In this document: positions 33,604-42,553 of the stretch, piece by piece | Numbering within the stretch: position 1 is the stretch's first letter | How the letters are laid out: every line of letters begins with the position of its first letter | Assembly (NCBI GenBank): GCA_030424595.1 | Contig: JAUHWG010000029.1 | Coordinates: 1-64,000 of the forward strand | Length of the DNA: 64,000 bases | Direction of reading: 5' to 3' | Origin: Polyangia bacterium | GTDB lineage: Bacteria; Myxococcota_A; Polyangia; Nannocystales; Nannocystaceae | Translations under genes and position numbers: made by a program | The notes under the pieces: generated by a model | Told to the model about the DNA's origin: nothing | What the model saw: only the letters and a program-made list of their open reading frames with translations | Database searches by the model: none

Positions 33604-34914
33604 GTGGCGAAGAAGCCGACAGTGATCTCTCTGTTTACCGGTGCGGGCGGGCTAGATCTCGGATTCGAGGCGGCCGGTTTTCGTACTGCGGTGGCTGTGG
33701 AGATGGACGCGGCATGCTGCAGGACAATCCGAGAGAATCGACCATGGCGTCTAATCGAGGGACGTATCGAAGAGGTCACATCAGAGACGATTCTGAAGAA
33801 GGCTCGGCTGAGACCAGGCGAGGCTTCAGTGTTGATCGGGGGCCCCCCCTGCCAACCGTTCTCCAAGAGTGGGTACTGGCATCGAGGGGACTCAAGGCGG
33901 CTGGAGGATCCGCGGGCGAGGACTCTTGAAGAGTACCTTCGTGTACTTGAGGACACTCAACCACGTGCATTTCTCCTCGAGAACGTTGCGGGACTTGCCT
34001 ACTCGGGAAAAGAGGAGGGTCTTCGCTTTATCGAGGAACAGCTCGAGGAACTCAATCTCCGGTGCGGTACGTCGTATTGCTTCAATCTGAAAATTCTGAA
34101 TGCTGCGCACTACGGTGTGCCTCAGGTACGAGAGCGTGTTTTCCTTGTTGGCTCTCGTGATGGGACTGAGTTTGTGTTTCCTGAACCGCGCTTTCTCGAT
34201 CCTGCTGGAGCGAAACAGCTGAATACAGTTTTGGAGAGCGCTCAGGAGACCTATCGTACAGCCTGGGATGCTTTGGAGCCGTTGTCGCGCGAGGGGCTCT
34301 CGGAAGAAGAGCGGAGTGAGACAGCGCCCCGCGGAAAGTGGGCGCGCAAGCTACTTGGCACCATTCCAGAAGGCGAGAACTACCTCTTTCACACTGAGCG
34401 TGGCGATGGAGAGCCAGTTTTCGGTTGGAGAAGGCGCTACTGGTCGTTCCTGCTCAAGCTCAGCAAGAATCGTCCATCGTGGACGATTACGGCGCAGCCA
34501 GGGCCAGCCATTGGACCATTCCACTGGGATAGCCGGCGTCTCACTCGTCGCGAGCTCGCGGCCCTCCAGACCTTTCCACCAGACTATAAACTCACGGGAA
34601 CACTGGCGGAGGCTCAGCGTCAGGCGGGAAATGCAGTTCCCTCGCTTCTCGGAGAGGTGCTAGCAAGAGAGATTCATTATCAGTTCCTCGGAGGGCCTCG
34701 CCCTGGTGTGCCACGACTGCTTCCTGCGAAGGCTCGACAGGAGCCTCCGGCGGAGTCTCTTCTGCCGTTCCCGTTCGATGATGATGAGATTCAGCGTCAG
34801 CTCGGAAAGGATACTCCTCATCCAGGGAATGGGGAGGGGCGAGGTGCGCAGCGACGGGCAGAGCGACGGGCAGAGCGACGGGTAGAGGAGCGAAAGGGCA
34901 TGTCGGATCTCTGA
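33604..34914 (+). CDS. DNA (cytosine-5) methyltransferase
   Basis: 436 residues from a GTG start, 164 bases after the nuclease gene. It has all main C5-methylase motifs: I (FTGAGGLDLGF), IV with catalytic Cys83 (GGPPCQPFS), VI (ENV), VIII (PQVRERVF), IX and X (GNAVPSLLGEVLAREI). It probably protects host DNA from the neighbouring nuclease system by methylating a cytosine in its target. The DNA is less GC-rich than the surroundings, suggesting acquisition. A 12-bp tandem repeat near the 3' end (about 34850-34882) adds an Arg/Ala/Glu tail. Confidence 0.93.
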   Translation: MAKKPTVISLFTGAGGLDLGFEAAGFRTAVAVEMDAACCRTIRENRPWRLIEGRIEEVTSETILKKARLRPGEASVLIGGPPCQPFSKSGYWHRGDSRRLEDPRARTLEEYLRVLEDTQPRAFLLENVAGLAYSGKEEGLRFIEEQLEELNLRCGTSYCFNLKILNAAHYGVPQVRERVFLVGSRDGTEFVFPEPRFLDPAGAKQLNTVLESAQETYRTAWDALEPLSREGLSEEERSETAPRGKWARKLLGTIPEGENYLFHTERGDGEPVFGWRRRYWSFLLKLSKNRPSWTITAQPGPAIGPFHWDSRRLTRRELAALQTFPPDYKLTGTLAEAQRQAGNAVPSLLGEVLAREIHYQFLGGPRPGVPRLLPAKARQEPPAESLLPFPFDDDEIQRQLGKDTPHPGNGEGRGAQRRAERRAERRVEERKGMSDL

Positions 34915-34985
34915 TGGGGTGTGAGCCTGGCGGTACTGTTCGTGCTGCCCATGGAGCATAGGCCGCGTAGTGCGCGCTTGCGCGC

Positions 34986-36140
34986 ATGTCCTCAATGATC
35001 GATCCTAGCCCGGTGCCCGCGCGCTCGCAGCCGCTCGTCCTCGTCACCCTAGCCGTGCTCGTCGCGGCGTGGGGTTGCGGACCGGGGACGGCGGAGAGCA
35101 CGACGCTGTCGGGCGGTGACGAATTGACGACGCTCGCCGACGGCTCGTCGACGGCGGTGAGCTCATCGACGGGGGAGGGGAGCTCGACGTCGACCGGGGC
35201 TGTCTCCACCGCGGGAACATCGGCCACGTCGGCGGCTGCGACGAGCACGGGCGAGCCCGTGACCGACGTCGGCCTGCCGACGACGGGCGATGGGGGTCCG
35301 GCCTGCAACGGCAAGATCGACATCCTCTTCATCATGGGCGACGGCTACATGCTCCAAGAGGCGCTCGACGTCTCGACGCCCGAGTTCCTCAAGACGATGC
35401 AGGAGGAGCTCGCCGAGTTCGACCTGCACGTGATGGTCGTCGATCCCCAGGGTGAGTGGGGCGATGACATCCGCTGCCCGAAGAACAAGTGCCCCGCCGA
35501 CGGAGGCTGCCCCGTCGAGGGGTTCGAGGACTTCCCCTGCTGGGCGTTGCACGAGGAGGGAGCGATCACCAAATGTGACAACACCCGCGGCGCCGGCCTC
35601 GTCTTCCCGGCGGGGGTCGGGGCCGCAAACAAGCCCTGCGGAGTACCGCCTGGACAGCGCTACATCACCGGCGATAGCCCCGACTTCGCCGAGGTCTTTT
35701 CCTGCCTCTCGGGGAGATCCGGCGGCTCGGGAGGGGACACTCAGCATGGGACAACGCTCGGCCGAGCGCTCGCGTTTGACCTACAGCACGGGTGCAACGC
35801 CGGGTTTCTGCGGGACGACGCTCTGCTCTTGGTGGTCCAGGTCGTGCAGATGAGCTGGGAGTTGTCGAAGCCGGCAGAGTGGGCCGAGTACGCGCTTGAG
35901 GCGAAGGGGTACGATCAGGATATGGTGGTGGCCCTCGGGATCGGCACGGAGTGGAAGGACTACGAGCCTCAGCCGCTTTGCGAGGCCGCCAAGTCTATCG
36001 ACGAACCCGGAGGCATCGCTGAGTTCGTCGAGGTCTTCGACCACGGTGTCTTTGGCAGTCGTTGCGCCCCATCCTACGGACCGTTCTTTGAAGAGGCCGC
36101 GGCGATGGCCGCTGAGCTTTGTCGGAGCGTCCCCCGCTGA
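34986..36140 (+). CDS. VWA-like secreted lipoprotein, paralogue of 861-2081
   Basis: 384 residues with signal peptide and lipobox VAAWGC, then an ~70-residue Ser/Thr/Gly linker, and a folded domain starting CNGKIDILFIMGDGYML. The metal-site serines of VWA domains (DxSxS) are replaced, as in the paralogue at the left end of the window. Conserved Cys positions suggest disulfides in the periplasm or on the surface. It converges on the propeller-like remnant gene, repeating in mirror image the pair at 3-2081. No regulatory site is seen. Confidence 0.75.
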   Translation: MSSMIDPSPVPARSQPLVLVTLAVLVAAWGCGPGTAESTTLSGGDELTTLADGSSTAVSSSTGEGSSTSTGAVSTAGTSATSAAATSTGEPVTDVGLPTTGDGGPACNGKIDILFIMGDGYMLQEALDVSTPEFLKTMQEELAEFDLHVMVVDPQGEWGDDIRCPKNKCPADGGCPVEGFEDFPCWALHEEGAITKCDNTRGAGLVFPAGVGAANKPCGVPPGQRYITGDSPDFAEVFSCLSGRSGGSGGDTQHGTTLGRALAFDLQHGCNAGFLRDDALLLVVQVVQMSWELSKPAEWAEYALEAKGYDQDMVVALGIGTEWKDYEPQPLCEAAKSIDEPGGIAEFVEVFDHGVFGSRCAPSYGPFFEEAAAMAAELCRSVPR

Positions 36141-36251
36141 TCGCTGACCGACGAAGTGGCCTGTGAGCTATCGTCAGGGCGTCGGTCCGTGAGCCAGGCT
36201 CTTGGCACTCACAGACTCGGCAGTCATCGTCGCGCCGGCAAGCAGCACAAT

Positions 36252-37384
36252 CTACGGGTGTAGGGCGGCGAGGAACATGGTGTCGGCCCCAGGCGTGCTC
36301 CTCGTACCGACCACGAGGATATGTCCGTATGCGGTCAGAGATAGCGCGCCGATCTCGCTGGTTGTCGTGTCTGCGTCAAAGCCGTGGATCCACTCCGGTG
36401 GTCCGAAGTAGCCAGCCACCGCGCGGACCTCGGCCACGTTCTCGTCGTTGGCGTCCATCGCCAAGACGAGCTCGCCGGTGTGCAGTCGTGCGACTCCCTG
36501 TGCGACGCGAGGTTGGTCCAGGGCTTCGGCCGTGTAGAGCTCCGCCTCCTTGAGGAGTGCTCCAAAGGCGAATACGGTCGCTTGTTGGGGTGCATCCTCG
36601 GCGACGCTGGACCAACCCGCGACCAGGAGTCCGTTGTCGTGATCGGAGGTCACAGCACGCGCTCCCGCTGTGTCGAGGGCATTGTGGCTCGTCCAGCTCT
36701 TGTCGGGGTCGAGGGTTCCGTCTGGGTTGTAGCGCCGCGCGAACGCCCAGATCTCGACGGGCTGCGGAAGATCCGGCTCGAATTGAGATTCGCCGACGAT
36801 AACCGGGTCCCCGTTTTCCAGGACTGCGACGGCGAAGGCGGCGTCGATGGGCTTGCCCTTGTCCTTGGGTTTCTCCACAGTACGCTCCCAGGTCCTGGTC
36901 CAGAGCAGCGCGCCCGTCCCCGAGAAGGCCCAGATCCGAGCGTCCGGCTTGGAAAACTTCAGATCGGGCGAATACCCCGAGACATAGATCCGCCCAGACT
37001 CCGGGTCGAAGGCACACCCGGTCGCGACCTCTCCCGCCTTGCCGGTGAAGATCGGCACGGCGGCGGCGGTGTGGGGGTCGACGCGGACGAGCCAGGGGCG
37101 CTGGACGCCGTCGATGGTGTCGACGCCGACGGCGAGGATCTTTCCGGCGGAGTCGAGGGCGACGCCGTTGAGGGTCGAGGTTGGGGCGGCGGTGGGGGCT
37201 GCGATGACCTGCGGCGCTCCCTCCGGGGTGTAGCGCCCGACCCTCGCGCCCTTGTTCTCGTCGAAGCCGACGATGATGCTGGGCTCGTCGAAGATGGCGC
37301 CGCTGGTCGCGGCTCGGCCCGCACCGTCGGCGCCGATGTCGAAGGTCTTCTCCCAGAGGAGGGTGCCGGGCGGGGGGAGGAGGA
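36252..37384 (-). pseudogene. Propeller-like protein, 5' end lost at a fusion junction
   Basis: On the minus strand, good coding sequence runs from about LLWEKTFDIGADGAG near 37365 to a stop at 36252, about 370 residues of repeated beta segments (LNGVALDSAGKILAVGVDTI, GRIYVSGYSPDLKF, DNGLLVAGWSS). This resembles secreted propeller proteins of myxobacteria and the gene at 3-851. Upstream of about 37370-37385 this frame becomes Arg/Pro-rich noise, while a different frame holds another gene. The start is therefore missing, through a deletion or recombination. It could only be translated by frameshifting or by a start internal to the other gene. Confidence 0.6.
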
Positions 37385-38209
37385 GCGGAAGTCGGCGCCG
37401 TCCTGGACGATGTACTCGAAGCCTGCGGGGCGGCCGGGGAGGGTGCGGAGGACCAGGCTCTCGTCCGCGAGGGGGACCGCGAGCATGTTGTCGCGGAAGT
37501 CCTGCTTGTACATGAAGTACTGCTCGGCGTTGGAGAGGTAGAGGAGCGAGACGTCGAGCTCGGCGTCGTCCAGCCAGCGGCCGAGGTCGCCGACGATGCC
37601 GGCGCGGGTGAGGTCGCCGCGGAAGGCGTAGACGCGGCCGCTGCGGACCATCTCCGCGACGCGGGTGTAGAGCGCGGCGTCGCTGAGCAGCCAGGGCTGA
37701 TCGCCTGCGGCCATGCGCCGGTCGAGGTCGGCGAAGCGGCGGGCGATCGCGGGGCGGGCCTCGTCGTAGATCGCGAGGAGGGTGTCGGCGTCGCCGTGGG
37801 CCTCGCCGGCGCTGACGATGAGCTCGCGGGCCCGGGCGATCCCGTCGGCGCTCCAGAGCTCGAGAAACCCGTCGATGTCGTCGGCGGCGCGGAAGAAGGC
37901 GGCGTAGATCCGGTGGAGGTCGGTGATCGCCGGGTCGAGGTCGACGAGGATCAGCGCGTCGGCGTCGGCCCAGGCGGCGAGGATGTAGCCGGGGTCCGCG
38001 GCGACCGCGACGATGAGGCCGCCGCGGTCGACCACGTCGTCGGCGAAGAGGTGGAGGTCGCGCTCGTTGGAGGCGTAGTAGTGCTTGCCGTTGGTGAGGG
38101 CGCCGGTGTCGGTGTCGCCGACGCTGCCGCTCGCGTCGGCTCGGAAGTGATCGAGGCCGGAGACAGGGGCGGTGAGGAGCGCGAGAGAGAGCCACCAAGC
38201 GGGTGCCAT
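37385..38209 (-). pseudogene. 5' part of a conserved secreted protein (LIC_10091-like), 3' end replaced
   Basis: The ATG complementary to 38207-38209 starts a signal peptide (MAPAWWLSLALLTAPVSG) and about 275 residues of normal protein (YILAAWADADALILVDLDP, LLYLSNAEQYFMYKQDFRDN, FEYIVQDGADFR). After 37385 the frame continues about 140 residues, but as low-complexity Ser/Arg/Pro text antiparallel to the propeller frame. The family seems to be the LIC_10091-like group, normally some tens of residues longer (from memory). I read it as a truncated gene joined to the propeller gene. Confidence 0.5.
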
Positions 38210-38301
38210 GCCCGAGATACGCGCCCGTGCGGGCGGCGATTCCCCAGGCGTCGCGCTCCCCGGGGGTCGTCGGCAGCGGCGGTCCGTCACCGCGCGCGAC
38301 C

Positions 38302-38397
38302 GAGCAGTCCGTGGCGCAGGTCCCGTGTGCACTCGCGCCGCGATCGTTGGCCCTCTTGGCTGCGACGAAACGACGCTGTACTGGGCCGTACCGCAGG
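38302..38397 (-). repeat. Fourth copy of the 21.5-kb palindromic repeat family
   Basis: The minus strand reads CAGTACAGCGTCGTTTCGTC, then GAGGGCCAACGATCGCGGCG and a CACGGGACCTGCGCCACGGA-like end. This matches the repeat units at 21526-21784 with scattered mismatches. It lies upstream of the truncated secreted-protein gene and of the divergent monooxygenase gene, so it was dispersed independently of the integrated element. Confidence 0.7.
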
Positions 38398-38523
38398 TTT
38401 CGGCGGGGGGCGACGAGGGCTGGAGGGCGCGCGAGACGTGGCGACGGGCTGCGAGGGGGCGGCTGCGCGCGGCGCTCGACCGGAGACTGGACGGGGCGGA
38501 GGCCGTCGGCGCATCGTGTCTCT

Positions 38524-39702
38524 GTGGTCAAGCGCTCGGCGACTCCGGAGCCGACGGTCGCGATCGTCGGCGCGTCGATGGGTGGTCTGACCGCGGCGAT
38601 CCTCTTGGGTCAGCTCGACATCGAGGTCCGGGTCTTCGAGCGCTTCGCCCCGGACTCAGGGCCGCGGGGCGCAGGGATCGGCGTCGACCTCGACCTCATC
38701 GCGGCGATCACCGGCGACGTCGAGCATATCCCGCCGCACCTGCTCCTCCGCGAGCGCCGGGTGATCGTCGACGGGGGGAGCCACGCCGAGCGCTTTGAGC
38801 TGCCGGTGACCGCCTATCACCTGCTCCGCGAGTTCCTCGCCGAGCGGGTCGCGCCGCGCAAGCGCTCGGCGCCTGCGGAGGTCTCCCGCGTCGAGCTCCA
38901 CGAGGTCGAGCCGCTGAAGATCCAGGTCGGCGACGGGAGGCCGCAGCCCTTCGACATGCTGGTCGGCGCCGACGGCAGCCGCTCGGTGGTCCGCGACGTC
39001 GTCGTCGGCGAGCGCCTGGAGCCGGAGTACGCCGGCTACGTTCTCTGGCGCGGGCTCCTGGACGAGGCGGCGCTCAGCGACGCTGCGCGGGCGAGCTTCT
39101 TCGGCACGCCGGCGCTGCACATCGTCCCCCACGCGCGGCAGCACTTCATCGCCTATCCGGTCCCGGGGGCGCGGGGCGAGCTCGGCGAGGGCGAGCGCCG
39201 GCTCAACTGGGGCTGGTACTACGGGGTCGACGAGGAGCGGCTGGGGGCGGAGCTGGGGCTCTTTCGCGGCGATCGCTCCCTCTCCTTCGGGATCCCTGCG
39301 GCGAGCTGTTCGACGGCGATCCGCGACGACCTCCGCGCGAGCGTCGAGCCGCTGTGGCCGGCGGCGATCCACGAGGTTATCCAGCGATCGATCGAGGTCG
39401 AGGCGGTGACGCTCCACCCGATCCATGAGCTCGTCGTCCCGCGCCTGGTCCGCTCCGGGGCGGTGTTGATCGGCGACGCCGCTCACCTCGGCTCGCCGAT
39501 CACCGGCAGCGGGGTACGGACGGCGATGTACGACGCGCTGGTGCTCGTGCGCTCGCTGGTCGATCTTCAGGAGATCGACGCGGCGCTCGGGGTCTACGAG
39601 ACCCGCCGCTTGCCGCTCGCGCGGGCGATGGTCGAGCAGGGGCGCTCGGTCGGCTGGGGATTTCGCCACGGGCGCTTGGCGGCGCCCAGCCACGGGTCGT
39701 GA
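38524..39702 (+). CDS. FAD-dependent monooxygenase (aromatic hydroxylase type)
   Basis: About 392 residues from GTG 38524. The Rossmann motif VAIVGASMGGLTAAILLGQL is followed by the Glu of VRVFER. The GD motif of flavoprotein hydroxylases is present (VLIGDAAHLGSPITGSGVR), as is the intermediate DG motif (MLVGADGSRSVVRD). The family hydroxylates aromatic or similar substrates using NAD(P)H and O2. The substrate cannot be read from the sequence and neighbours give no pathway. An upstream extension of the frame lacks protein character. Confidence 0.82.
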   Translation: MVKRSATPEPTVAIVGASMGGLTAAILLGQLDIEVRVFERFAPDSGPRGAGIGVDLDLIAAITGDVEHIPPHLLLRERRVIVDGGSHAERFELPVTAYHLLREFLAERVAPRKRSAPAEVSRVELHEVEPLKIQVGDGRPQPFDMLVGADGSRSVVRDVVVGERLEPEYAGYVLWRGLLDEAALSDAARASFFGTPALHIVPHARQHFIAYPVPGARGELGEGERRLNWGWYYGVDEERLGAELGLFRGDRSLSFGIPAASCSTAIRDDLRASVEPLWPAAIHEVIQRSIEVEAVTLHPIHELVVPRLVRSGAVLIGDAAHLGSPITGSGVRTAMYDALVLVRSLVDLQEIDAALGVYETRRLPLARAMVEQGRSVGWGFRHGRLAAPSHGS

Positions 39703-39889
39703 GGGCCTCGCGGGCTCGCGCGGCCGCAGACCTCGCCTCGCCTGAGCGCGCGCAGGGGGGACGCGCAGGGGCCTGGCGGCGGCGGCCGGCGAGCTCGGCC
39801 GCTCGGGTCGGCAGCGGTCGGGCGTCGCCAGCGGGCCGAGCTTGCTGGAGAGCCCTATCGGTACTAGCGTGTCCGGCGTTGGGAGCTCG

Positions 39890-40444
39890 ATGCGCCTCGT
39901 AGCTGGAACACGCGCCCCGGAGTGCACCTTCTCCACCCTCCGCGGGACGGAGGAGTCGCTCTCCTCGCTCAGGGGGGCGCCCGTGTGGGTGTCGTTCTCT
40001 CGCTTCGCGGCCTGCCCCCTGTGCAACTACGAGATCCATCGGATCCGCGGCGAGTGGGAGAACCGCTTCCAGGGGATCTCCTTCCGCCACTTCAGGATCA
40101 TGCAGTCGCCGATGGAGAAGCTCCACGAGTTCGTCGCGACCAAGGACCCGCCCTTCGAGCTGGTCGCCGACCCGGAGATGCACGCCTACCGCGCCTTCAA
40201 GGTCGAGCGATCGATCCTCAAGATGTTCACGCCCTCGTCGATCAAGGTCGGACGGGCGGCGTCGAAGGCCGGCTTTCGGCCGCACGGGACCGTCGAGGGC
40301 CCGGTGACGCGGGTGCCGGCGGACTTCCTGATCGACGCGGACGGGGTGATCCGGGTCGCCTACTACGGGGCCCACATCGCCGATCACGTGCCGCTCGACG
40401 TCGTCTCGGGCTTCCTCGCCGGATACGCCGAGCGGGCGGGCTAG
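39890..40444 (+). CDS. Redoxin / AhpC-TSA-like protein
   Basis: 184 residues; ATG 39890 is chosen because GGGAG lies 4 bases upstream. It has a thioredoxin fold with WVSFSRFAACPLCNYEIHRI, giving a C-x-x-C at the start of the active helix, and VPADFLIDADGVIRVAYYG, typical of peroxiredoxin-like family members. It lacks a signal peptide. It probably reduces peroxides or disulfides in the cytoplasm. The CPLC motif replaces the usual peroxidatic PxxxTxxC, so it belongs to the AhpC/TSA-related group rather than classical peroxiredoxins. Confidence 0.75.
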   Translation: MRLVAGTRAPECTFSTLRGTEESLSSLRGAPVWVSFSRFAACPLCNYEIHRIRGEWENRFQGISFRHFRIMQSPMEKLHEFVATKDPPFELVADPEMHAYRAFKVERSILKMFTPSSIKVGRAASKAGFRPHGTVEGPVTRVPADFLIDADGVIRVAYYGAHIADHVPLDVVSGFLAGYAERAG

Positions 40445-40846
40445 CGCGGGGCGATCACGCCGGGCGGTCGGCCTCGTCGCCGGGGATGACGGCGGGGAGC
40501 TCGACGCGAACGCACGAGCCCTTCCCCTCCTCGCTGCGGGCGTCGATGTCGTCCTGCATGAGCAGGCAGAGGCGCTCGCTGATCGCGAGGCCGAGGAGCG
40601 GGAGCCCGACGACCTCTCTCGGTGGTTATAGATGTCTCTTGGGTCAGTTTTTGTGAGCGCTCGGGGGGCGAGGCTCTAGAGGCCAGGCAGGGCCGGCTCA
40701 CTCGGCGAGTGCACGTGCTCCGCGCGCTCCATGTCGACGGAGCCACCGTGGCCCCGCAGAGTTTGCGTCAGCGCGCTTCGGGGCGTTGTTGCGCTTGCTC
40801 GCGGGTCGCCGCGACCAGCAAGCTCCGGCACCTCTGGAGAACCACG
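40445..40846. other. Intergenic region containing a histidine-kinase fragment
   Basis: The first ~175 bases hold the C-terminal remnant of a histidine kinase on the minus strand (listed separately). From about 40623 to 40846 I see no gene, only a somewhat AT-rich start (GGTTATAGATGTCTC) and the ribosome-binding site of the CBS-domain gene. Confidence 0.4.
40455..40622 (-). pseudogene. C-terminal fragment of a sensor histidine kinase
   Basis: The minus strand encodes about 55 residues ending in TGA, including the G2 box and following strand of a kinase ATPase domain: LLGLAISERLCLLMQDDI and SEEGKGSCVRVELPAV. Upstream of about 40622 the homology stops abruptly and no start is available. The rest of the kinase is absent here, so it is a deletion remnant. 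Confidence 0.6.
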
Positions 40847-41269
40847 ATGCAGATCGCCGACATCATGACCCCCTCGCCCACCACCGCGAAGGCCTCCGAC
40901 AGCGTCCGCCGGGCGCTCGCCCTGCTCGAGGACCAGGACATCCGCCACCTGCCGGTGATCGATGACGATCGGCAGCTCGTCGGCCTGGTCTCGGATCGGG
41001 ACCTCCGCGAGTATCGCCTGCCGGTGCTCGAGGAGCTCGACAACCCCGACCAGGCGGACGACCTCATGGACACGCCGCTCTCCGAGGTGATGAGCGGAGA
41101 CATCATCAGCATCGACTCCGGAGAGGATCTGGTCGCCGCCTGCGATCTGATCATCGAGTACCGGATCGGCGCGATCCCGGTGCTCGACCGGACGACGGGC
41201 GAGCTCGTCGGGATCGTCAGCTACATGGACATCCTCCGCGTCGCGCGTGACGTGCTCGCCGGCGAGTGA
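40847..41269 (+). CDS. CBS-domain pair protein
   Basis: 140 residues from ATG 40847, with GGAGA 6 bases upstream. Two CBS motifs form one Bateman module: IADIMTPSPTTAKASDSVRR with HLPVIDDDRQLVGLVSDRDL, then LSEVMSGDIISIDSGEDL with AIPVLDRTTGELVGIVSYMD. Such stand-alone modules bind adenosyl nucleotides and act as energy sensors on partner proteins. No partner is evident next to it. Confidence 0.88.
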   Translation: MQIADIMTPSPTTAKASDSVRRALALLEDQDIRHLPVIDDDRQLVGLVSDRDLREYRLPVLEELDNPDQADDLMDTPLSEVMSGDIISIDSGEDLVAACDLIIEYRIGAIPVLDRTTGELVGIVSYMDILRVARDVLAGE

Positions 41270-41393
41270 CGCCGATCGTAGGGCGGCGCTTTCGCTGGGC
41301 TAGGGCGGGGCTGCGGCGCGGCCTGGCCCCTCGGCGAGCGCGAGCCCTGCGGCCGAGGATCTCGGGCGATCCTCGGCTATCCTCGGGGCGTCG

Positions 41394-42509
41394 ATGAGCC
41401 GCGCGCGCAGCATGCTGGTCCGCCTCGGGTTCGCCCTCGGGCTCTCCCTCCCCGCGATCCTGGTCCCAGCGATCCTGCTCCCCGCGATCCTGGTCCCAGC
41501 GCTCGCGAGCGCCGAGTCGGGCCAGGGCGCGACGTTGCGGGTGGGCACGAAGGAGGCGCCGCCCTTCGTCGAGCGCGGCGCGGACGGCCAGCTGCACGGG
41601 CCGAGCCTCGACCTCTGGCAGCGGATCGCGGGGGATCTCGGCGCCTCGTTTGAGCTCGAGGAGCGGGACCTCGAAGGGCTCTTCGCCGGGCTCGAGGACG
41701 GCTCGCTCGACGTCGCCGTCGGCGCCCTGACGATCACCGCCGAGCGTGAGCGGAGGATCGACTTCACCCACCCCTTCTTCACGACCGGCCTGGCGATCGC
41801 GGTTGCGCAGGGGCCCGGCGAAGGCTGGATCGACGTCTTCGTCACGGTCTTCACCGCCTCATTTCTCCGCCTCGTTCTCGCCTTCGCGGCGCTCCAGCTC
41901 CTCTTCGGCCTGCTGATGTGGCTCTGCGAGCGCCGTCGCAATCCCCACTTCCAGGGACCGGCGGCGGAGGGGCTCGGCGCTGGGATTTGGTGGTCGGTGG
42001 TGACGATGGCGACCGTCGGCTACGGTGACAAGGTCCCGGCTACGGCCGCGGGGAGGGTGCTGGCGATGACCTGGATGCTGGTCTCGCTGATCGTATTGAC
42101 GACCCTGACCGCCTCGATCACGACCTCGCTGACCCTCGGCGGGCTCGAGGCCCAGGTGAGCGGGCCCGAGGATCTCGGCAAGCTACGGGTCGGCGCGGCG
42201 GTGGGGACCACCGGCGAGGTCTATCTCCGGGAGATGAAGCTCGACTACCGCTCCTACGCCGATCCGCGGGCGGGGCTGCGCGCGATCGAGGCCGGCGAGA
42301 TCGAGGCGTTTGTCCACGACGAGCCGATCCTTCAGGTCGAGATCGCGGGCGCCTTCGCCCGGACGATCGAGCTCCTGCCGCGGACCTTCCAGCGCCAGGA
42401 CTACGGCTTTGCCCTGCCGACCGGGAGCTCCCTGCGCGAGCCGATAAACCAGAGCCTGGTCCGTCGCCTGGGCGAGGAGGGGGGGCTGGACCTCCTCCTC
42501 GCCCGCTGA
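41394..42509 (+). CDS. GluR0-like ligand-gated potassium channel
   Basis: 371 residues. A signal peptide with a duplicated PAILVPAILL stretch (30-bp DNA repeat at 41448-41502) is followed by the first lobe of a type 3 solute-binding domain (LRVGTKEAPPFVERGADGQL). A pore module interrupts it, with spans at ~150-175 and ~220-245 and the K+ filter TVGYGD at 207-212. The second binding lobe follows. This is the architecture of bacterial ionotropic glutamate receptors such as GluR0, which open a K+ pore on binding an amino acid in the periplasm. The arginine that binds the ligand carboxylate is not obvious, so the ligand is uncertain. Confidence 0.85.
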   Translation: MSRARSMLVRLGFALGLSLPAILVPAILLPAILVPALASAESGQGATLRVGTKEAPPFVERGADGQLHGPSLDLWQRIAGDLGASFELEERDLEGLFAGLEDGSLDVAVGALTITAERERRIDFTHPFFTTGLAIAVAQGPGEGWIDVFVTVFTASFLRLVLAFAALQLLFGLLMWLCERRRNPHFQGPAAEGLGAGIWWSVVTMATVGYGDKVPATAAGRVLAMTWMLVSLIVLTTLTASITTSLTLGGLEAQVSGPEDLGKLRVGAAVGTTGEVYLREMKLDYRSYADPRAGLRAIEAGEIEAFVHDEPILQVEIAGAFARTIELLPRTFQRQDYGFALPTGSSLREPINQSLVRRLGEEGGLDLLLAR

Positions 42510-42553
42510 GGTTGGCCGCGGAGGGCGGCTCTCCGAGCCCCCGCCGGGGCGGC

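Noticed and set aside
36252-38531. A single 759-residue minus-strand gene
   Set aside because: Its N-terminal half is Arg/Pro-rich noise antiparallel in character; the true coding text there is in another frame.
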